Source: Candidatus Paralactobacillus gallistercoris
Lineage (GTDB): Bacteria; Bacillota; Bacilli; Lactobacillales; Lactobacillaceae
Reading direction: 5' to 3'
DNA: 41,760 nucleotides
Assembly (NCBI GenBank): GCA_018883675.1
Contig: JAHLFS010000017.1
Location: 1-41,760, forward strand
Shown: one piece after another, positions 27,535 to 36,283 of the stretch
Numbering within the stretch: the first letter of the stretch is position 1
How the letters are laid out: every line of letters starts with the position of its first letter
The notes under the pieces: generated by a model
The model's input: only the letters and a program-made list of their open reading frames with translations
The model's database searches: none
Told to the model about the DNA's origin: nothing
Program-made: the position numbers and the translations under genes

Positions 27535-28851
27535 ATGAATGTTATTAAGTTTATCGTTTACCAAGTATTAAGTAATGAAACCCTTTTTTTAGGCATTATT
27601 GCGTTAATTGGCTTATTATTTCAACGTAAAAACCTCTCAGAAACTGTCAAAGGTGTAGTACATACTATTGTTGGCTTTGCTATTTTAATGGCGGGCGTTA
27701 ATATTTTAATTAATTCCTTATCACCAGTCATTACGAAATTAAATGCCACTTGGCATGTTCATGGGGTACTACCAACTAATGATGCTGCGTTTGGCATCGT
27801 CATGCATTTCAACCAGATTGCTAATGATGTTATTCTTACTTTCATCTTAGCTTTTATAATTCATTTGTTTTTAGTCAAAATTACTCCCGGCAAGTTATTT
27901 AAAAATGTCTACCTAATGGCGCAGATGATGCTTTACCTAGCCGCTTTTCTCAATGTTACGATTCCAACTGTATTACACACTAATAATTGGGAAACAGTTA
28001 TTATTGGCGCAGTATTAAGTGCTCTTTATTTAACTTATTCACCGGCTATTACACGTTATTTGGCCCGTCATTGGATGCATGATACCACTTTGGGGTTTAT
28101 GGACCAAGTGGGCGCAATCATTGCCCATTATGTGGGTAAATGGTGTGGTAGTCGTGATCCCCAGCAAGATGCTGATAATATGCGCTTACCTAAGTGGGCC
28201 AGCATGTTTAAAGATGATACTGTCATGTTATTTTTTGTTATGCCCTTAATTTTTATTGGCATTGGCTTAGCCGTAGGACCACATGGCATTCAGCAACTAA
28301 TGGGGCATACTGCTACCAACAATAACTGGATTATCTGGTTAATTTTACAAGGCATTAACTTCACGGCCGGCATTGTTATTTTGATGTATGGCGTTAATAT
28401 GTTTATTGCTGCGATTGTACCAGCTTTTAAAGGTATTTCTGAAAAACTATTGCCTGGTGCAATTCCCGCTTTAGGTGCACCAACCATTTTCCCATATTCA
28501 CCAATGGGCGGAATGTTTGGCTTTTTGGGTTCATCAATCGGTTGTATTTTAGTAACCATCTTAACCATTACTTGTCATGCTCCCGTAATCGTTTTTCCAA
28601 GTCCGATTATTATGTATTTTGACGGTATGGTAATGGGCATTTTTGGTAATAAGGCGGGCGGCTGGCGTGGCGCACTTGCAGCTGGTTTCGTAACGGGCAT
28701 GATTTCTTCAGCCGCCGTGATTTTATTCTATCCTTTAACTGGCAAGATGTTTGGATCCGGGCTGACTTGGTCTAATATTGATTACGCGGTGGTTTGGATG
28801 CCCATTTTATACCTATTAAAAGGAATTCGGATGTTAATTTTACATATTTAA
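27535..28851 (+). CDS. Ascorbate-type PTS EIIC (UlaA/SgaT family)
   Basis: The 438-residue membrane protein has about 11 helices and resembles the UlaA family, the membrane IIC channel of the L-ascorbate phosphotransferase system: GLLFQRKNLSETVKGVVHTI near the start, GFAILMAGVNILINSLSPV, FNQIANDVILTFILAF, then FPYSPMGGMFGFLGS and MYFDGMVMGIFGNKAGGWRG. No EIIA or EIIB gene is adjacent, so it would need partners encoded elsewhere or be specialised. The ribosome binding site is weak (AAGAAG). Its closeness to the RelE-like pair suggests one transcript. The substrate is unproven. Confidence 0.82.
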   Translation: MNVIKFIVYQVLSNETLFLGIIALIGLLFQRKNLSETVKGVVHTIVGFAILMAGVNILINSLSPVITKLNATWHVHGVLPTNDAAFGIVMHFNQIANDVILTFILAFIIHLFLVKITPGKLFKNVYLMAQMMLYLAAFLNVTIPTVLHTNNWETVIIGAVLSALYLTYSPAITRYLARHWMHDTTLGFMDQVGAIIAHYVGKWCGSRDPQQDADNMRLPKWASMFKDDTVMLFFVMPLIFIGIGLAVGPHGIQQLMGHTATNNNWIIWLILQGINFTAGIVILMYGVNMFIAAIVPAFKGISEKLLPGAIPALGAPTIFPYSPMGGMFGFLGSSIGCILVTILTITCHAPVIVFPSPIIMYFDGMVMGIFGNKAGGWRGALAAGFVTGMISSAAVILFYPLTGKMFGSGLTWSNIDYAVVWMPILYLLKGIRMLILHI

Positions 28852-28852
28852 C

Positions 28853-28878
28853 AAGGTTACGTACCACGTAGCCTTTTT
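28853..28878 (+). terminator. Terminator after the EIIC gene
   Basis: AAGGTTACGT / ACGTAGCCTT, a 10-pair stem including one G-U pair, a three-base loop and five T on plus. Confidence 0.75.
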
Positions 28879-28897
28879 ATTATCGCCAGTAGTAAAA

Positions 28898-28911
28898 TTA
28901 GGACTGCCTAA
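28898..28911. promoter_or_regulatory. DtxR/MntR-like operator before mntH
   Basis: TTAGGACTGCCTAA is a palindrome TTAGG-N4-CCTAA flanked by A and T runs, matching the core recognised by DtxR-family metalloregulators (IdeR, DtxR, ScaR/MntR types). It lies upstream of the predicted mntH promoter, consistent with manganese-dependent control. The regulator gene is not in this window. Confidence 0.6.
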
Positions 28912-28940
28912 AATTTGTTTTTATTATAACTAATCTGCTG

Positions 28941-28946
28941 TATAAT
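28941..28946 (+). promoter_or_regulatory. -10 box of mntH
   Basis: A perfect TATAAT lies 30 bases before the mntH ATG. The -35 region is a poor T-rich match at 28918-28923. Confidence 0.5.
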
Positions 28947-28976
28947 GTTATTGAAATTTAATTATGAGGTGAATAT

Positions 28977-30587
28977 ATGAAAGACCAAGTTTCTAAACAT
29001 AACGAACAATTAACTAGTCATAAGCAACGGGCCATCGCTCATAAACATCAATTAATTGAATATGCCAACGGCAAATCATTAGAAGAAATTAATGGTAGTG
29101 TTGAAGTACCTAAAGGCAAGGGGTTTTGGCGTACTTTGTTAGCATATTCTGGTCCGGGTGCCTTAGTTGCGGTCGGTTATATGGATCCAGGTAACTGGTC
29201 AACATCAATTACTGGTGGGCAAAACTTCCAATATTTATTAATGTCAGTGATTTTAATGTCCAGTTTAATTGCCATGCTATTACAATATATGGCAGCTAAA
29301 CTAGGCATTGTAACCCAAATGGACCTTGCCCAAGCAATTCGCGCGCGCACTAGTCGTTCCTTAGGAATTGTTTTATGGTTACTAACCGAATTGGCAATTA
29401 TGGCTACTGACATTGCTGAAGTAATTGGTGCCGCTATCGCCTTATACTTACTTTTCAAAATTCCACTAATCATCGCGGTATTTATTACTGTATTAGATGT
29501 TTTTCTACTATTATTACTTACTAAAGTGGGCTTCCGTAAAATTGAAGCATTAGTAGTATGCTTAATTATGGTTATTCTTGGTGTTTTTGTTTACCAAGTA
29601 ATCTTATCTAATCCCAACTGGGCCGCTGTTTTGAAAGGTTTTATTCCTTCACCCCAAATTATGGCAACGCATCCAGATATTAATGGGCAAACCCCGTTGA
29701 CTGGCGCTTTAGGAATTATTGGTGCCACGGTTATGCCACATAATCTTTACTTACATTCAGCTATTTCCCAAACCCGTAAAATTGACTATGGTGATGAAGA
29801 AAACGTAGCGCAAACAATTAAATTTACCTCATGGGATTCGAATATTCAATTAACGATGGCTTTCTTTGTTAACGTTTTACTATTAATCATGGGTGTTTCT
29901 GTATTCAAAACCGGTGCTGTTAAAGACCCATCATTCTTTGGGTTATACCAAGCATTACATAATCCGGCGACCGTCAGCAATCATGTCTTAGCGACTGTTG
30001 CGCGATCAGGCGTATTATCATCATTATTTGCCGTGGCTTTACTTGCGTCGGGACAAAATTCAACCATTACTGGTACACTAACCGGTCAAGTCATTATGGA
30101 AGGTTTCGTACACATGCGCATGCCGCTATGGCTACGTCGGCTAGTAACCCGGTTATTATCAGTTGTTCCGGTCCTCGTGTGCGTTTTAATGACTAAGAAC
30201 GATTCGCCATTGCAAGAACACATTGCTTTAAACGACCTAATGAATAATTCGCAAGTCTTTTTAGCCCTAGCTTTACCATTTTCAATGTTACCGTTAATTA
30301 TCTTAACCGATAGTGCTAAAGAAATGGGCCGCTTTAAAAACTCACTATGGGTGAAAATTGCCGGTTGGGTAGCTGTTATTGCTTTAACTATTTTGAATAT
30401 TATCGGTTTACCTGATCAAATGGTATCATTCTTTAGTGACAATCCCACCCATGCCCAGGTATTATTAGGACATCGGGTTGCTTATGTTTTAATCGTTTTA
30501 ATGATTTTACTTCTCACATGGACAATTATTGAACTATGGCACAGCAGTAAACATTTACAACCAAATCAAAATAAAAATGAGGAATAA
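28977..30587 (+). CDS. mntH: Mn2+ transporter MntH (Nramp family)
   Basis: A proton-coupled importer of manganese and other divalent metals. The 536-residue protein has about 11-12 helices and the Nramp metal-binding signatures: the helix-1 motif DPGNW at residues 70-74 and the helix-6 motif ATVMPHNLYLHSA near residue 253. The usual transport-signature loop GQNSTITGTLTGQVIMEGF is also present. It is longer than a typical 420-450-residue MntH because of a hydrophilic N-terminal extension of about 50 residues, seen in several lactobacilli. A GAGGTG site precedes the ATG. A small gene follows after three bases. Confidence 0.93.
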   Translation: MKDQVSKHNEQLTSHKQRAIAHKHQLIEYANGKSLEEINGSVEVPKGKGFWRTLLAYSGPGALVAVGYMDPGNWSTSITGGQNFQYLLMSVILMSSLIAMLLQYMAAKLGIVTQMDLAQAIRARTSRSLGIVLWLLTELAIMATDIAEVIGAAIALYLLFKIPLIIAVFITVLDVFLLLLLTKVGFRKIEALVVCLIMVILGVFVYQVILSNPNWAAVLKGFIPSPQIMATHPDINGQTPLTGALGIIGATVMPHNLYLHSAISQTRKIDYGDEENVAQTIKFTSWDSNIQLTMAFFVNVLLLIMGVSVFKTGAVKDPSFFGLYQALHNPATVSNHVLATVARSGVLSSLFAVALLASGQNSTITGTLTGQVIMEGFVHMRMPLWLRRLVTRLLSVVPVLVCVLMTKNDSPLQEHIALNDLMNNSQVFLALALPFSMLPLIILTDSAKEMGRFKNSLWVKIAGWVAVIALTILNIIGLPDQMVSFFSDNPTHAQVLLGHRVAYVLIVLMILLLTWTIIELWHSSKHLQPNQNKNEE

Positions 30588-30590
30588 TCA

Positions 30591-30806
30591 ATGGAATTAA
30601 ACGAATTACGAACCGAACAAGATAAAGTTTGGTATGCCACTATGAACCTAGTCCCCCAGGGTTTAGGAGCTGATGAAATTTGTCAAAAAGTTGACCTAAC
30701 ACCGCAAGAATATTATCGTGAATTAGCTTATCACCCTGAATATGCGCGTCCCCATGATTTTGATGAATGGGTATGGGCACATCGGCTTAAAATTGATCCA
30801 TATTAA
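30591..30806 (+). CDS. Small protein downstream of mntH, possibly DUF2316-like
   Basis: The 71-residue acidic protein begins only three bases after mntH, so it is almost certainly cotranscribed. It reads LVPQGLGADEICQKVDLTPQ followed by EYYRELAYHPEYARPHDFDE and ends LKIDPY. The first part looks like a helix-turn-helix, and the overall pattern weakly recalls DUF2316, a short family of unknown function. A GAGGAAT site precedes the ATG and a strong terminator follows. The link to manganese is positional only. Confidence 0.6.
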   Translation: MELNELRTEQDKVWYATMNLVPQGLGADEICQKVDLTPQEYYRELAYHPEYARPHDFDEWVWAHRLKIDPY

Positions 30807-30810
30807 AAAC

Positions 30811-30841
30811 AAAAAGGACTTAGCAAAGCTAAGTCCTTTTT
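30811..30841. terminator. Bidirectional terminator between mntH and LysM units
   Basis: AAAAAGGACTTAGC / GCTAAGTCCTTTTT, a 14-base-pair perfect stem with a three-base loop, serving the mntH operon on plus and the LysM gene on minus. Confidence 0.9.
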
Positions 30842-30864
30842 AATTAATTGAATAATTGCTGTTT

Positions 30865-31953
30865 TTAGTACCAACCATGTGCTTGACGGAATGCTAAGGC
30901 ATTTTGTACAGAGCCATAACGTTGGTTGCAATATTGTTGAAAGACGCGGTCTTGGTTAGCAGCTGATAAATCACCATGCAAGTATGAAATATCTAATTGA
31001 TACTTACCATAGTAACGACCATTACGAGCAGTATAACTACCACCTGATTCAGCTTGGGCAATCGCATTAGCAGCGGCAGCAGCTGAACCAGTAAACGTAG
31101 TTGTTTGTGGTTGTTGTTGTGCTTGCCGCACTGGTGTTGATTGGACATTGTTGCGCACTAGTGTTACCCGTTGTGCGTAGTTATTATAATGAACTGGTGT
31201 TTGTTTAGGTTGAACATGCACAGCTGGTGTTGCTGAAGCAACTGAAACTGCTTTAACAGCGGCACTTGGTGCTTTACTTACGGCTTGACTAGCTGCTGAT
31301 GCGATTGATTTAGCAGCACTTACAGCTGAAACTTGTGATGGTTGTTGTGAAGCCGCACTTACTGGTTTAACAGTTGTTGATGTTGCCACTGATTTAGCAG
31401 CACTCATTGCTGAAACCTGCGATGGTTGTTGTGAAGCAACACTTACTGGTTTAACAGCTGCTGATGGTGCGACTGATTTAGCGGCACTAGCAATAGAAAC
31501 TGCCTTAACAGCAGCACTAGTAGCAGGTGCTACATAAGCATTAGAAGCAACAGCGGAGGTCGCAACTGGTTGTGGCGTCATCCCTGGCATTACTTTTAAT
31601 ACTTGACCAATGTAGATAGTAGTACCGTTAATGTTATTTAATTGTTGTAAAGCGGCAACACTGGTGTGATATGTTTGTGCCAAACCAGACAAAGTATCGC
31701 CTGCTTTTACAACAACTGTTTGATAATTATTTTGATCAGGAAGATTTAATTTACTTCCAATTTGTAACTTATAAGGGTTAACGTTATTAAGTTGTTGTAA
31801 TTTAGCAACACTCGTATGATTAGCAGCAGCAATTTGGGATAAAGTATCACCCGCTTTTACTGTAACAGTAGCTGCATGCGCTGCCATTGGGGCAGTTGTC
31901 ATTAAGCCACCGGCCGTCATTGTTGTAAATGCTAATAAAGTCTTAACTTTCAT
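30865..31953 (-). CDS. Secreted LysM protein with Rpf-like C-terminal domain
   Basis: The 362-residue protein has a signal peptide (cleavage probable after AAHA, near residue 27) and two LysM peptidoglycan-binding repeats (about residues 29-72 and 78-122; both have VKAGDTLS and an LNN segment). A long Ser/Ala/Val-rich low-complexity linker follows (about 125-290), with an imperfectly repeated 30-residue unit containing VKPVS and [10 protein letters not shown]. It ends in a transglycosylase-like domain, [11 protein letters not shown] to FRQAHGWY, where the glutamate of QAESGGSY is the likely catalytic residue. This matches aggregation-promoting-factor and resuscitation-factor-like proteins of lactobacilli, which act at the cell wall. 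Confidence 0.85.
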   Translation of the reverse strand: MKVKTLLAFTTMTAGGLMTTAPMAAHAATVTVKAGDTLSQIAAANHTSVAKLQQLNNVNPYKLQIGSKLNLPDQNNYQTVVVKAGDTLSGLAQTYHTSVAALQQLNNINGTTIYIGQVLKVMPGMTPQPVATSAVASNAYVAPATSAAVKAVSIASAAKSVAPSAAVKPVSVASQQPSQVSAMSAAKSVATSTTVKPVSAASQQPSQVSAVSAAKSIASAASQAVSKAPSAAVKAVSVASATPAVHVQPKQTPVHYNNYAQRVTLVRNNVQSTPVRQAQQQPQTTTFTGSAAAAANAIAQAESGGSYTARNGRYYGKYQLDISYLHGDLSAANQDRVFQQYCNQRYGSVQNALAFRQAHGWY

Positions 31954-32103
31954 AAACTAAATTCACCCTATTTGTTTTATTGATCTTTTTCTATCGTAAT
32001 ATATTTGTTCATAAAAAAGGTGAAAAAAGGGCATATGCAATCAGAGTTTAATCTATTTGTTACACGGTTGTAATATTTTTAATAACTTCAACCGCTTTTT
32101 ACG

Positions 32104-32131
32104 TTCATTATTAAAACAATAAGTGTATAAT
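32104..32131 (+). promoter_or_regulatory. Promoter of the ClC gene
   Basis: -35 TTCATT (32104-32109) and a perfect -10 TATAAT (32126-32131) with a 16-base spacer; GATAAGAAGG lies before the ATG. Confidence 0.55.
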
Positions 32132-32166
32132 TTTGCTGTAAGTTATTTAATGATAAGAAGGTTTTT

Positions 32167-33579
32167 ATGAAGATGCAAAAATCAGCTAAAGACGTGCTTA
32201 ATGCACCTTTTAAAACACAAAATATCATTTTTGTCTTTAAAGGCACAATTGTAGGACTCATCACCGGCATTATTGTTAGTGCCTTTCGTTTAATTATCGA
32301 TAATACTTTAAAACTACTATATAAAGTATATCCATATATGGTTCATCATCCCCAAACTATTATTTTATATGTCATTGGAACTTGCATTTTATCATTAATC
32401 TTAGGTTTCATTATTCGTCCCCAATTACTATATGTAAAAGGTTCCGGAGTACCACAAATTGAAGCCCAAATGGAAGGAAAAATTCGAATTAAGTGGTGGC
32501 CGGTTTTATGGCGTAAATTTGTAGGCGGCTTACTAGCAATTTGTCCCGGCTTATTTCTTGGCCGGGAAGGTCCTTGTATCCAAATGGGCGCTTGCGTTAG
32601 TCAGGGGATTTCGGAAGAAATTTTTCGCAGTAATCCCAATGAAGAGCGCATTATGATTTCATGTGGTATTGCGGCTGGTTTATCAGCTGCTTTTAGTGCT
32701 CCTATTGCCGGTGCATTATTCTTATTAGAAGAAATTACGTTTAGTTTTTCACCATTAGTATGGTTAACCGCCCTTGCTTCTTCATTAGCAGCTGATTTTG
32801 TTACTTTATTAGTTTTTGGATTAACACCAAGTTTACACTTTACTTATGATTTTAGTATTCCTGTTAATCAATACTGGCAATTACTTTTATTAGGAATAAT
32901 CCTGGGATTATTTGGTTATTTATACCAACGAGTAATTTTAAATTTGTCAAAGTGGTACGGCAAAATCAAGTTTATTCCTACCGCCTGGCATAGCATTATT
33001 CCATTATTATTAGTCATTCCTATTGGCTTGTACTATTGCAAAATTCTTGGTGGTAGTCATGATTTTATCCTTGATATCACTAGCCAACATTTCATTCAAT
33101 ATTTATCAGATAGCTTACCAGCCGTTGGTTTTTTGACAATCTTATTAATAATTCGGTTTGTTTTTTCGATGGTTTCATATGGGGCATCGACACCGGGTGG
33201 GATTTTTATGCCGATTTTAGTCCTTGGTGCCACTAGTGGTGCTTTGTATGCTAGCATTATGATTCATTTAGGTTTATTAAAGGAAGTTTATTTCTTAAAT
33301 ATTATTATCTATGCAATGGCCGCTTACTTTGGAGCGATTGAAAAAGCACCCTTTACAGCAATTATTCTTATTTCTGAAATGGTTGGTAGTATTAAACACA
33401 TGATGCCTTTACTAGTAGTAACGTTAGTTGCTTATCTAGTTAATGACTGGTTAGGTGGCCGACCAATTTACGGTGCTTTAAAAGACACGATGAATTTCAC
33501 TAAAAATCCAGCGGCAGAAAAATTATCAACATGGTTTAAGCATCGGCAACGCCAATGGCGTAAAAAACATCTCGCATAA
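32167..33579 (+). CDS. ClC-family chloride channel or H+/Cl- exchanger
   Basis: The 470-residue membrane protein has all three ClC selectivity motifs: GSGVP near residue 96, GREGP at residues 132-136 with the gating glutamate 134 present, and GGIFMP near residue 345. About 10-12 helices are visible, and the typical GAIEKAPFTAIILISEM follows. No C-terminal CBS domains are present. In bacteria such proteins support extreme acid resistance or anion balance, which fits the acid-stress genes elsewhere in the window. Whether it is a channel or an exchanger cannot be decided here. Confidence 0.92.
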   Translation: MKMQKSAKDVLNAPFKTQNIIFVFKGTIVGLITGIIVSAFRLIIDNTLKLLYKVYPYMVHHPQTIILYVIGTCILSLILGFIIRPQLLYVKGSGVPQIEAQMEGKIRIKWWPVLWRKFVGGLLAICPGLFLGREGPCIQMGACVSQGISEEIFRSNPNEERIMISCGIAAGLSAAFSAPIAGALFLLEEITFSFSPLVWLTALASSLAADFVTLLVFGLTPSLHFTYDFSIPVNQYWQLLLLGIILGLFGYLYQRVILNLSKWYGKIKFIPTAWHSIIPLLLVIPIGLYYCKILGGSHDFILDITSQHFIQYLSDSLPAVGFLTILLIIRFVFSMVSYGASTPGGIFMPILVLGATSGALYASIMIHLGLLKEVYFLNIIIYAMAAYFGAIEKAPFTAIILISEMVGSIKHMMPLLVVTLVAYLVNDWLGGRPIYGALKDTMNFTKNPAAEKLSTWFKHRQRQWRKKHLA

Positions 33580-33580
33580 T

Positions 33581-33620
33581 AAAAAATAGCGGATCAAGTA
33601 AAAATTGATCCGCTATTTTT
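33581..33620. terminator. Bidirectional terminator
   Basis: AAAAATAGCGGATCAA / TTGATCCGCTATTTTT, a 16-base-pair stem with A and T runs on both sides, between the convergent ClC gene and DUF4176 gene. Confidence 0.92.
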
Positions 33621-33622
33621 AA

Positions 33623-33937
33623 CTACTTAACATTATCAGAACTAAGTTCTTCCATGGTAAAGCGATGGTACTTAACATTACCTAATTGTTCATTCATTTG
33701 AGCCACTAATTGGGCTTCAGCTAGTGATTGATAACCCCGAAAGCAAACTTCGGCAATATCTTCATGATTAAAAAAGAAATGTTGATTATGGTAAACACCC
33801 TCGGGATATAAACAACTATCATATTCAAAATAACCATCTTTACCATTAAACGTTGCAATCGGAAAACGCGTTGTAATCATTAACGGTTGATCACTATTTT
33901 TTAACTTTACGACAGAACCAATCGGTAATAATTGCAT
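33623..33937 (-). CDS. DUF4176-family protein
   Basis: The 104-residue soluble protein matches the DUF4176 pattern: LLPIGSVVKLKNSDQPLMI, then the Tyr/Gly segment DGYFEYDSCLYPEGV and FFNHEDIAEVCFRGY. Two ATGs are possible. I use 33937 because AGAAGG is about 8 bases from it and only about 2 from the one at 33943. DUF4176 genes often accompany type VII secretion loci, but nothing of that kind is present, so here it is a stand-alone gene of unknown function. Confidence 0.8.
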   Translation of the reverse strand: MQLLPIGSVVKLKNSDQPLMITTRFPIATFNGKDGYFEYDSCLYPEGVYHNQHFFFNHEDIAEVCFRGYQSLAEAQLVAQMNEQLGNVKYHRFTMEELSSDNVK

Positions 33938-34014
33938 GATCATAACCTTCTTATATGTAGTTTTAACAATATATTATTATACTCATTTCGTCATTTACTG
34001 CCTATGAGTAGCGT

Positions 34015-34020
34015 TATAAT
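34015..34020 (+). promoter_or_regulatory. -10 box of pepO
   Basis: TATAAT lies 30 bases before the pepO ATG, with AAGGAGG between. The -35 match is weak. Confidence 0.45.
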
Positions 34021-34050
34021 AAAAACATATATTTTATTAAGGAGGAAATT

Positions 34051-36000
34051 ATGAACACACAATACATTGTGGGTGGTGCAAGTGTCACCGCGGCGCAAAA
34101 TGCCAGTATCAAAGATAACTTATACATGCATGTTAACGGCGCATGGCTTGAACAAGCAACCATTCCCGCCGATAAGCCCGTTACGGGTGGCTTTCAAGAT
34201 TTAGCTGATGACGTTGAAAAAACGTTAATGCATGATTATCAAGCTTACCATGACGGCAAGTTTACTGCTCCTAATCCGATGTTTGCAGAAGCAATGAAAT
34301 TACATACGCTTGCCAGTGATTTTACTAAACGTGATGCTGATGGTATTACCCCATTAAAACCATTAATTGCCCAAGTACTTGCTCTTAAAAATTTAAAACA
34401 ATACGACGAACAATTAGGCGACTGGTTACTAAACGACATGCCATTACCATTTTATGTCTCGGTTAGTCCTGATTGGAAAGATACTACACGACACGCCGTT
34501 TTTGTTGAAGCACCTAGTTTAATTTTACCTGACAAAACTTACTATGCTGATAATAATCCGGCTGGTCCCCAATTATTAAAAGTATGGGCCCAAATGTCAC
34601 AACAATTATTACAAAAGTGTGGCTTTACTGCTGATCAAGCCCACCGTCATGTTGAAAATGCCCTAGCTTTTGATCGGGCTTTGGTTCCTTACGTGATGAG
34701 TTCTGAAGAAGCAGCGGATTATCCTAAGCAATATAATCCACAATCATTCGCTAAATTCATCAGTAATAGCCATTTTCTATCTTTAGACAACTTATTAAAC
34801 ACCGTTTTACCACAGCAACCACAACAAGTGATTGTTACTAATCCTAAGTTCTTCCAAGCCCTTGATCAAATTATTAATGATCATACTTTCGAACAACTTA
34901 AGAGTTGGTTATTAATTGACGTCGTTAACAGTTTTAGTGGTTACTTAAGTGAAGAATTACGTCAATTATCCGGCATGTTTAATCGGGCATTAGTTGGTAG
35001 TCAACAAGCCATTTCACAAGCCAAACATGCTTATCGTTTAACAACAAGTGTCTTCAGTCAAGTAATTGGCGATTATTATGGACGGAAGTATTTTGGCGAA
35101 GCTGCCAAAACCGATGTAACTGCTATGGTTCAAAAAATGATCGCGATTTATAAAAAACGGTTGCAAAATAATAACTGGCTTAGTCCCGCAACCCGGGATA
35201 AAGCAATTTTAAAACTTGATAAAATCGTAATTAAAGTCGGTTATCCTGATAAAATTAAACCAATTTACCAAAAGTTCCACGTGAAAACGGCCGCTGCTGG
35301 AGGGACATTACTCGAAAATATTTTGCATTTTAATAAGATTAGTATTGCTGACAACTTGGCAAAATTTAATCAAGATGTTGATCGCAGTATTTGGGGCATG
35401 CCGGCCCAAATGGTAAATGCAATGTATGATCCATCACGCAATGACATTACTTTCCCCGCTGCTATTTTGCAAGCACCATTTTATAGCTTGCAACAATCGG
35501 CTAGTGCTAATTACGGCGGCATTGGTGCGGTAATTGCCCATGAAATTTCGCATGCCTTTGATAACAATGGTGCGCAATTTGATGAACTTGGTAACCTTAA
35601 TAATTGGTGGACAAAAGATGATTACGCTCATTTTAAACAATTAACCCAAGCCATGATTGATGAATTTGATGGCATTGCTTTTGCTGGCGGCAAAGTTAAT
35701 GGTAAATTGGTCGTTTCGGAAAATGTTGCTGATTTAGGTGGCTTAAGTTGTGCCTTAGAAGCTACCAAACATGAAGAACACTATAACTTAAAGGAATTCT
35801 TTATTAACTGGGCAACAATTTGGCGTATGAAAGCACGGCCGCAATATCAACAAATGTTGTTAGCAGCTGACGTGCATGCTCCGCACGAATTGCGTGCTAA
35901 CGTGCAACCACAAAATTTTGCTGAATTTTATGAAACATTTGATATTCATGAAAACGATGGCATGTGGTTAGCACCTGAGAAGCGGGTACAAATTTGGTAA
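34051..36000 (+). CDS. pepO: Endopeptidase PepO (M13 metallopeptidase)
   Basis: PepO is a zinc endopeptidase of the neprilysin family that cuts oligopeptides in the cytoplasm of lactic acid bacteria. The 649-residue protein has the N-terminal M13 domain (DNLYMHVNGAWLEQATIP) and a catalytic domain with the zinc motif HEISH at residues 497-501. The third zinc ligand lies in ENVADLGG, and NAMYDPSRNDITFPAAIL is the usual substrate-site segment. There is no signal peptide, as expected for the lactic acid bacterial enzyme. A strong AAGGAGG precedes the ATG and the gene stands alone. Confidence 0.96.
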   Translation: MNTQYIVGGASVTAAQNASIKDNLYMHVNGAWLEQATIPADKPVTGGFQDLADDVEKTLMHDYQAYHDGKFTAPNPMFAEAMKLHTLASDFTKRDADGITPLKPLIAQVLALKNLKQYDEQLGDWLLNDMPLPFYVSVSPDWKDTTRHAVFVEAPSLILPDKTYYADNNPAGPQLLKVWAQMSQQLLQKCGFTADQAHRHVENALAFDRALVPYVMSSEEAADYPKQYNPQSFAKFISNSHFLSLDNLLNTVLPQQPQQVIVTNPKFFQALDQIINDHTFEQLKSWLLIDVVNSFSGYLSEELRQLSGMFNRALVGSQQAISQAKHAYRLTTSVFSQVIGDYYGRKYFGEAAKTDVTAMVQKMIAIYKKRLQNNNWLSPATRDKAILKLDKIVIKVGYPDKIKPIYQKFHVKTAAAGGTLLENILHFNKISIADNLAKFNQDVDRSIWGMPAQMVNAMYDPSRNDITFPAAILQAPFYSLQQSASANYGGIGAVIAHEISHAFDNNGAQFDELGNLNNWWTKDDYAHFKQLTQAMIDEFDGIAFAGGKVNGKLVVSENVADLGGLSCALEATKHEEHYNLKEFFINWATIWRMKARPQYQQMLLAADVHAPHELRANVQPQNFAEFYETFDIHENDGMWLAPEKRVQIW

Positions 36001-36077
36001 TAATACGCAACAAAAAGCAGCACGTTAATTAATAATTCCAAATATAAACTATCTGCATTGGATAGTTATCAAAAAAA

Positions 36078-36115
36078 TAAAACGGAACATCATGTTGCAT
36101 GATGTTCCGTTTTTT
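36078..36115 (+). terminator. Terminator after pepO
   Basis: AAACGGAACATCATG / CATGATGTTCCGTTT, about 15 base pairs with a TTG loop and six T on plus. Confidence 0.9.
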
Positions 36116-36168
36116 GACAACAATATATTTTGTTGCATATTGGTATACCTTAAAATGACCTTAATAAT

Positions 36169-36195
36169 AAAAAAAGCGGACATTAAAATGTCCGC
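36169..36195 (-). terminator. Terminator after jag
   Basis: GCGGACAT / ATGTCCGC with a four-base loop, followed by seven T on the minus strand, about 90 bases past the jag stop. Confidence 0.85.
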
Positions 36196-36283
36196 CAAAT
36201 AATCTGCATCGGATACCTTTGTAAGGTACACTTTTATCATATAACGATTATCTGCATAAAACTAATTTCTAGCTTCAATTTAA

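Larger units (their letters stand above)
36051..36257. repeat. Repeated ATCTGCAT motif in the pepO-jag gap
   Basis: ATCTGCATTGGATA (36051-36064) and ATCTGCATCGGATA (36202-36215) differ at one base, and ATCTGCAT recurs at 36250-36257. The first copy sits inside ACTATC / GATAGT, a 6-base-pair hairpin. The copies flank the two terminators of this convergent gap. I see no gene in 36001-36283. Confidence 0.5.

Noticed and set aside
33623-33937. Type VII secretion locus suggested by DUF4176
   Set aside because: No EssC, WXG100 or LXG-type genes are nearby.
36049-36240. Minus-strand open frame of 63 codons in the pepO-jag gap
   Set aside because: It runs through two terminator hairpins and has no ribosome binding site.
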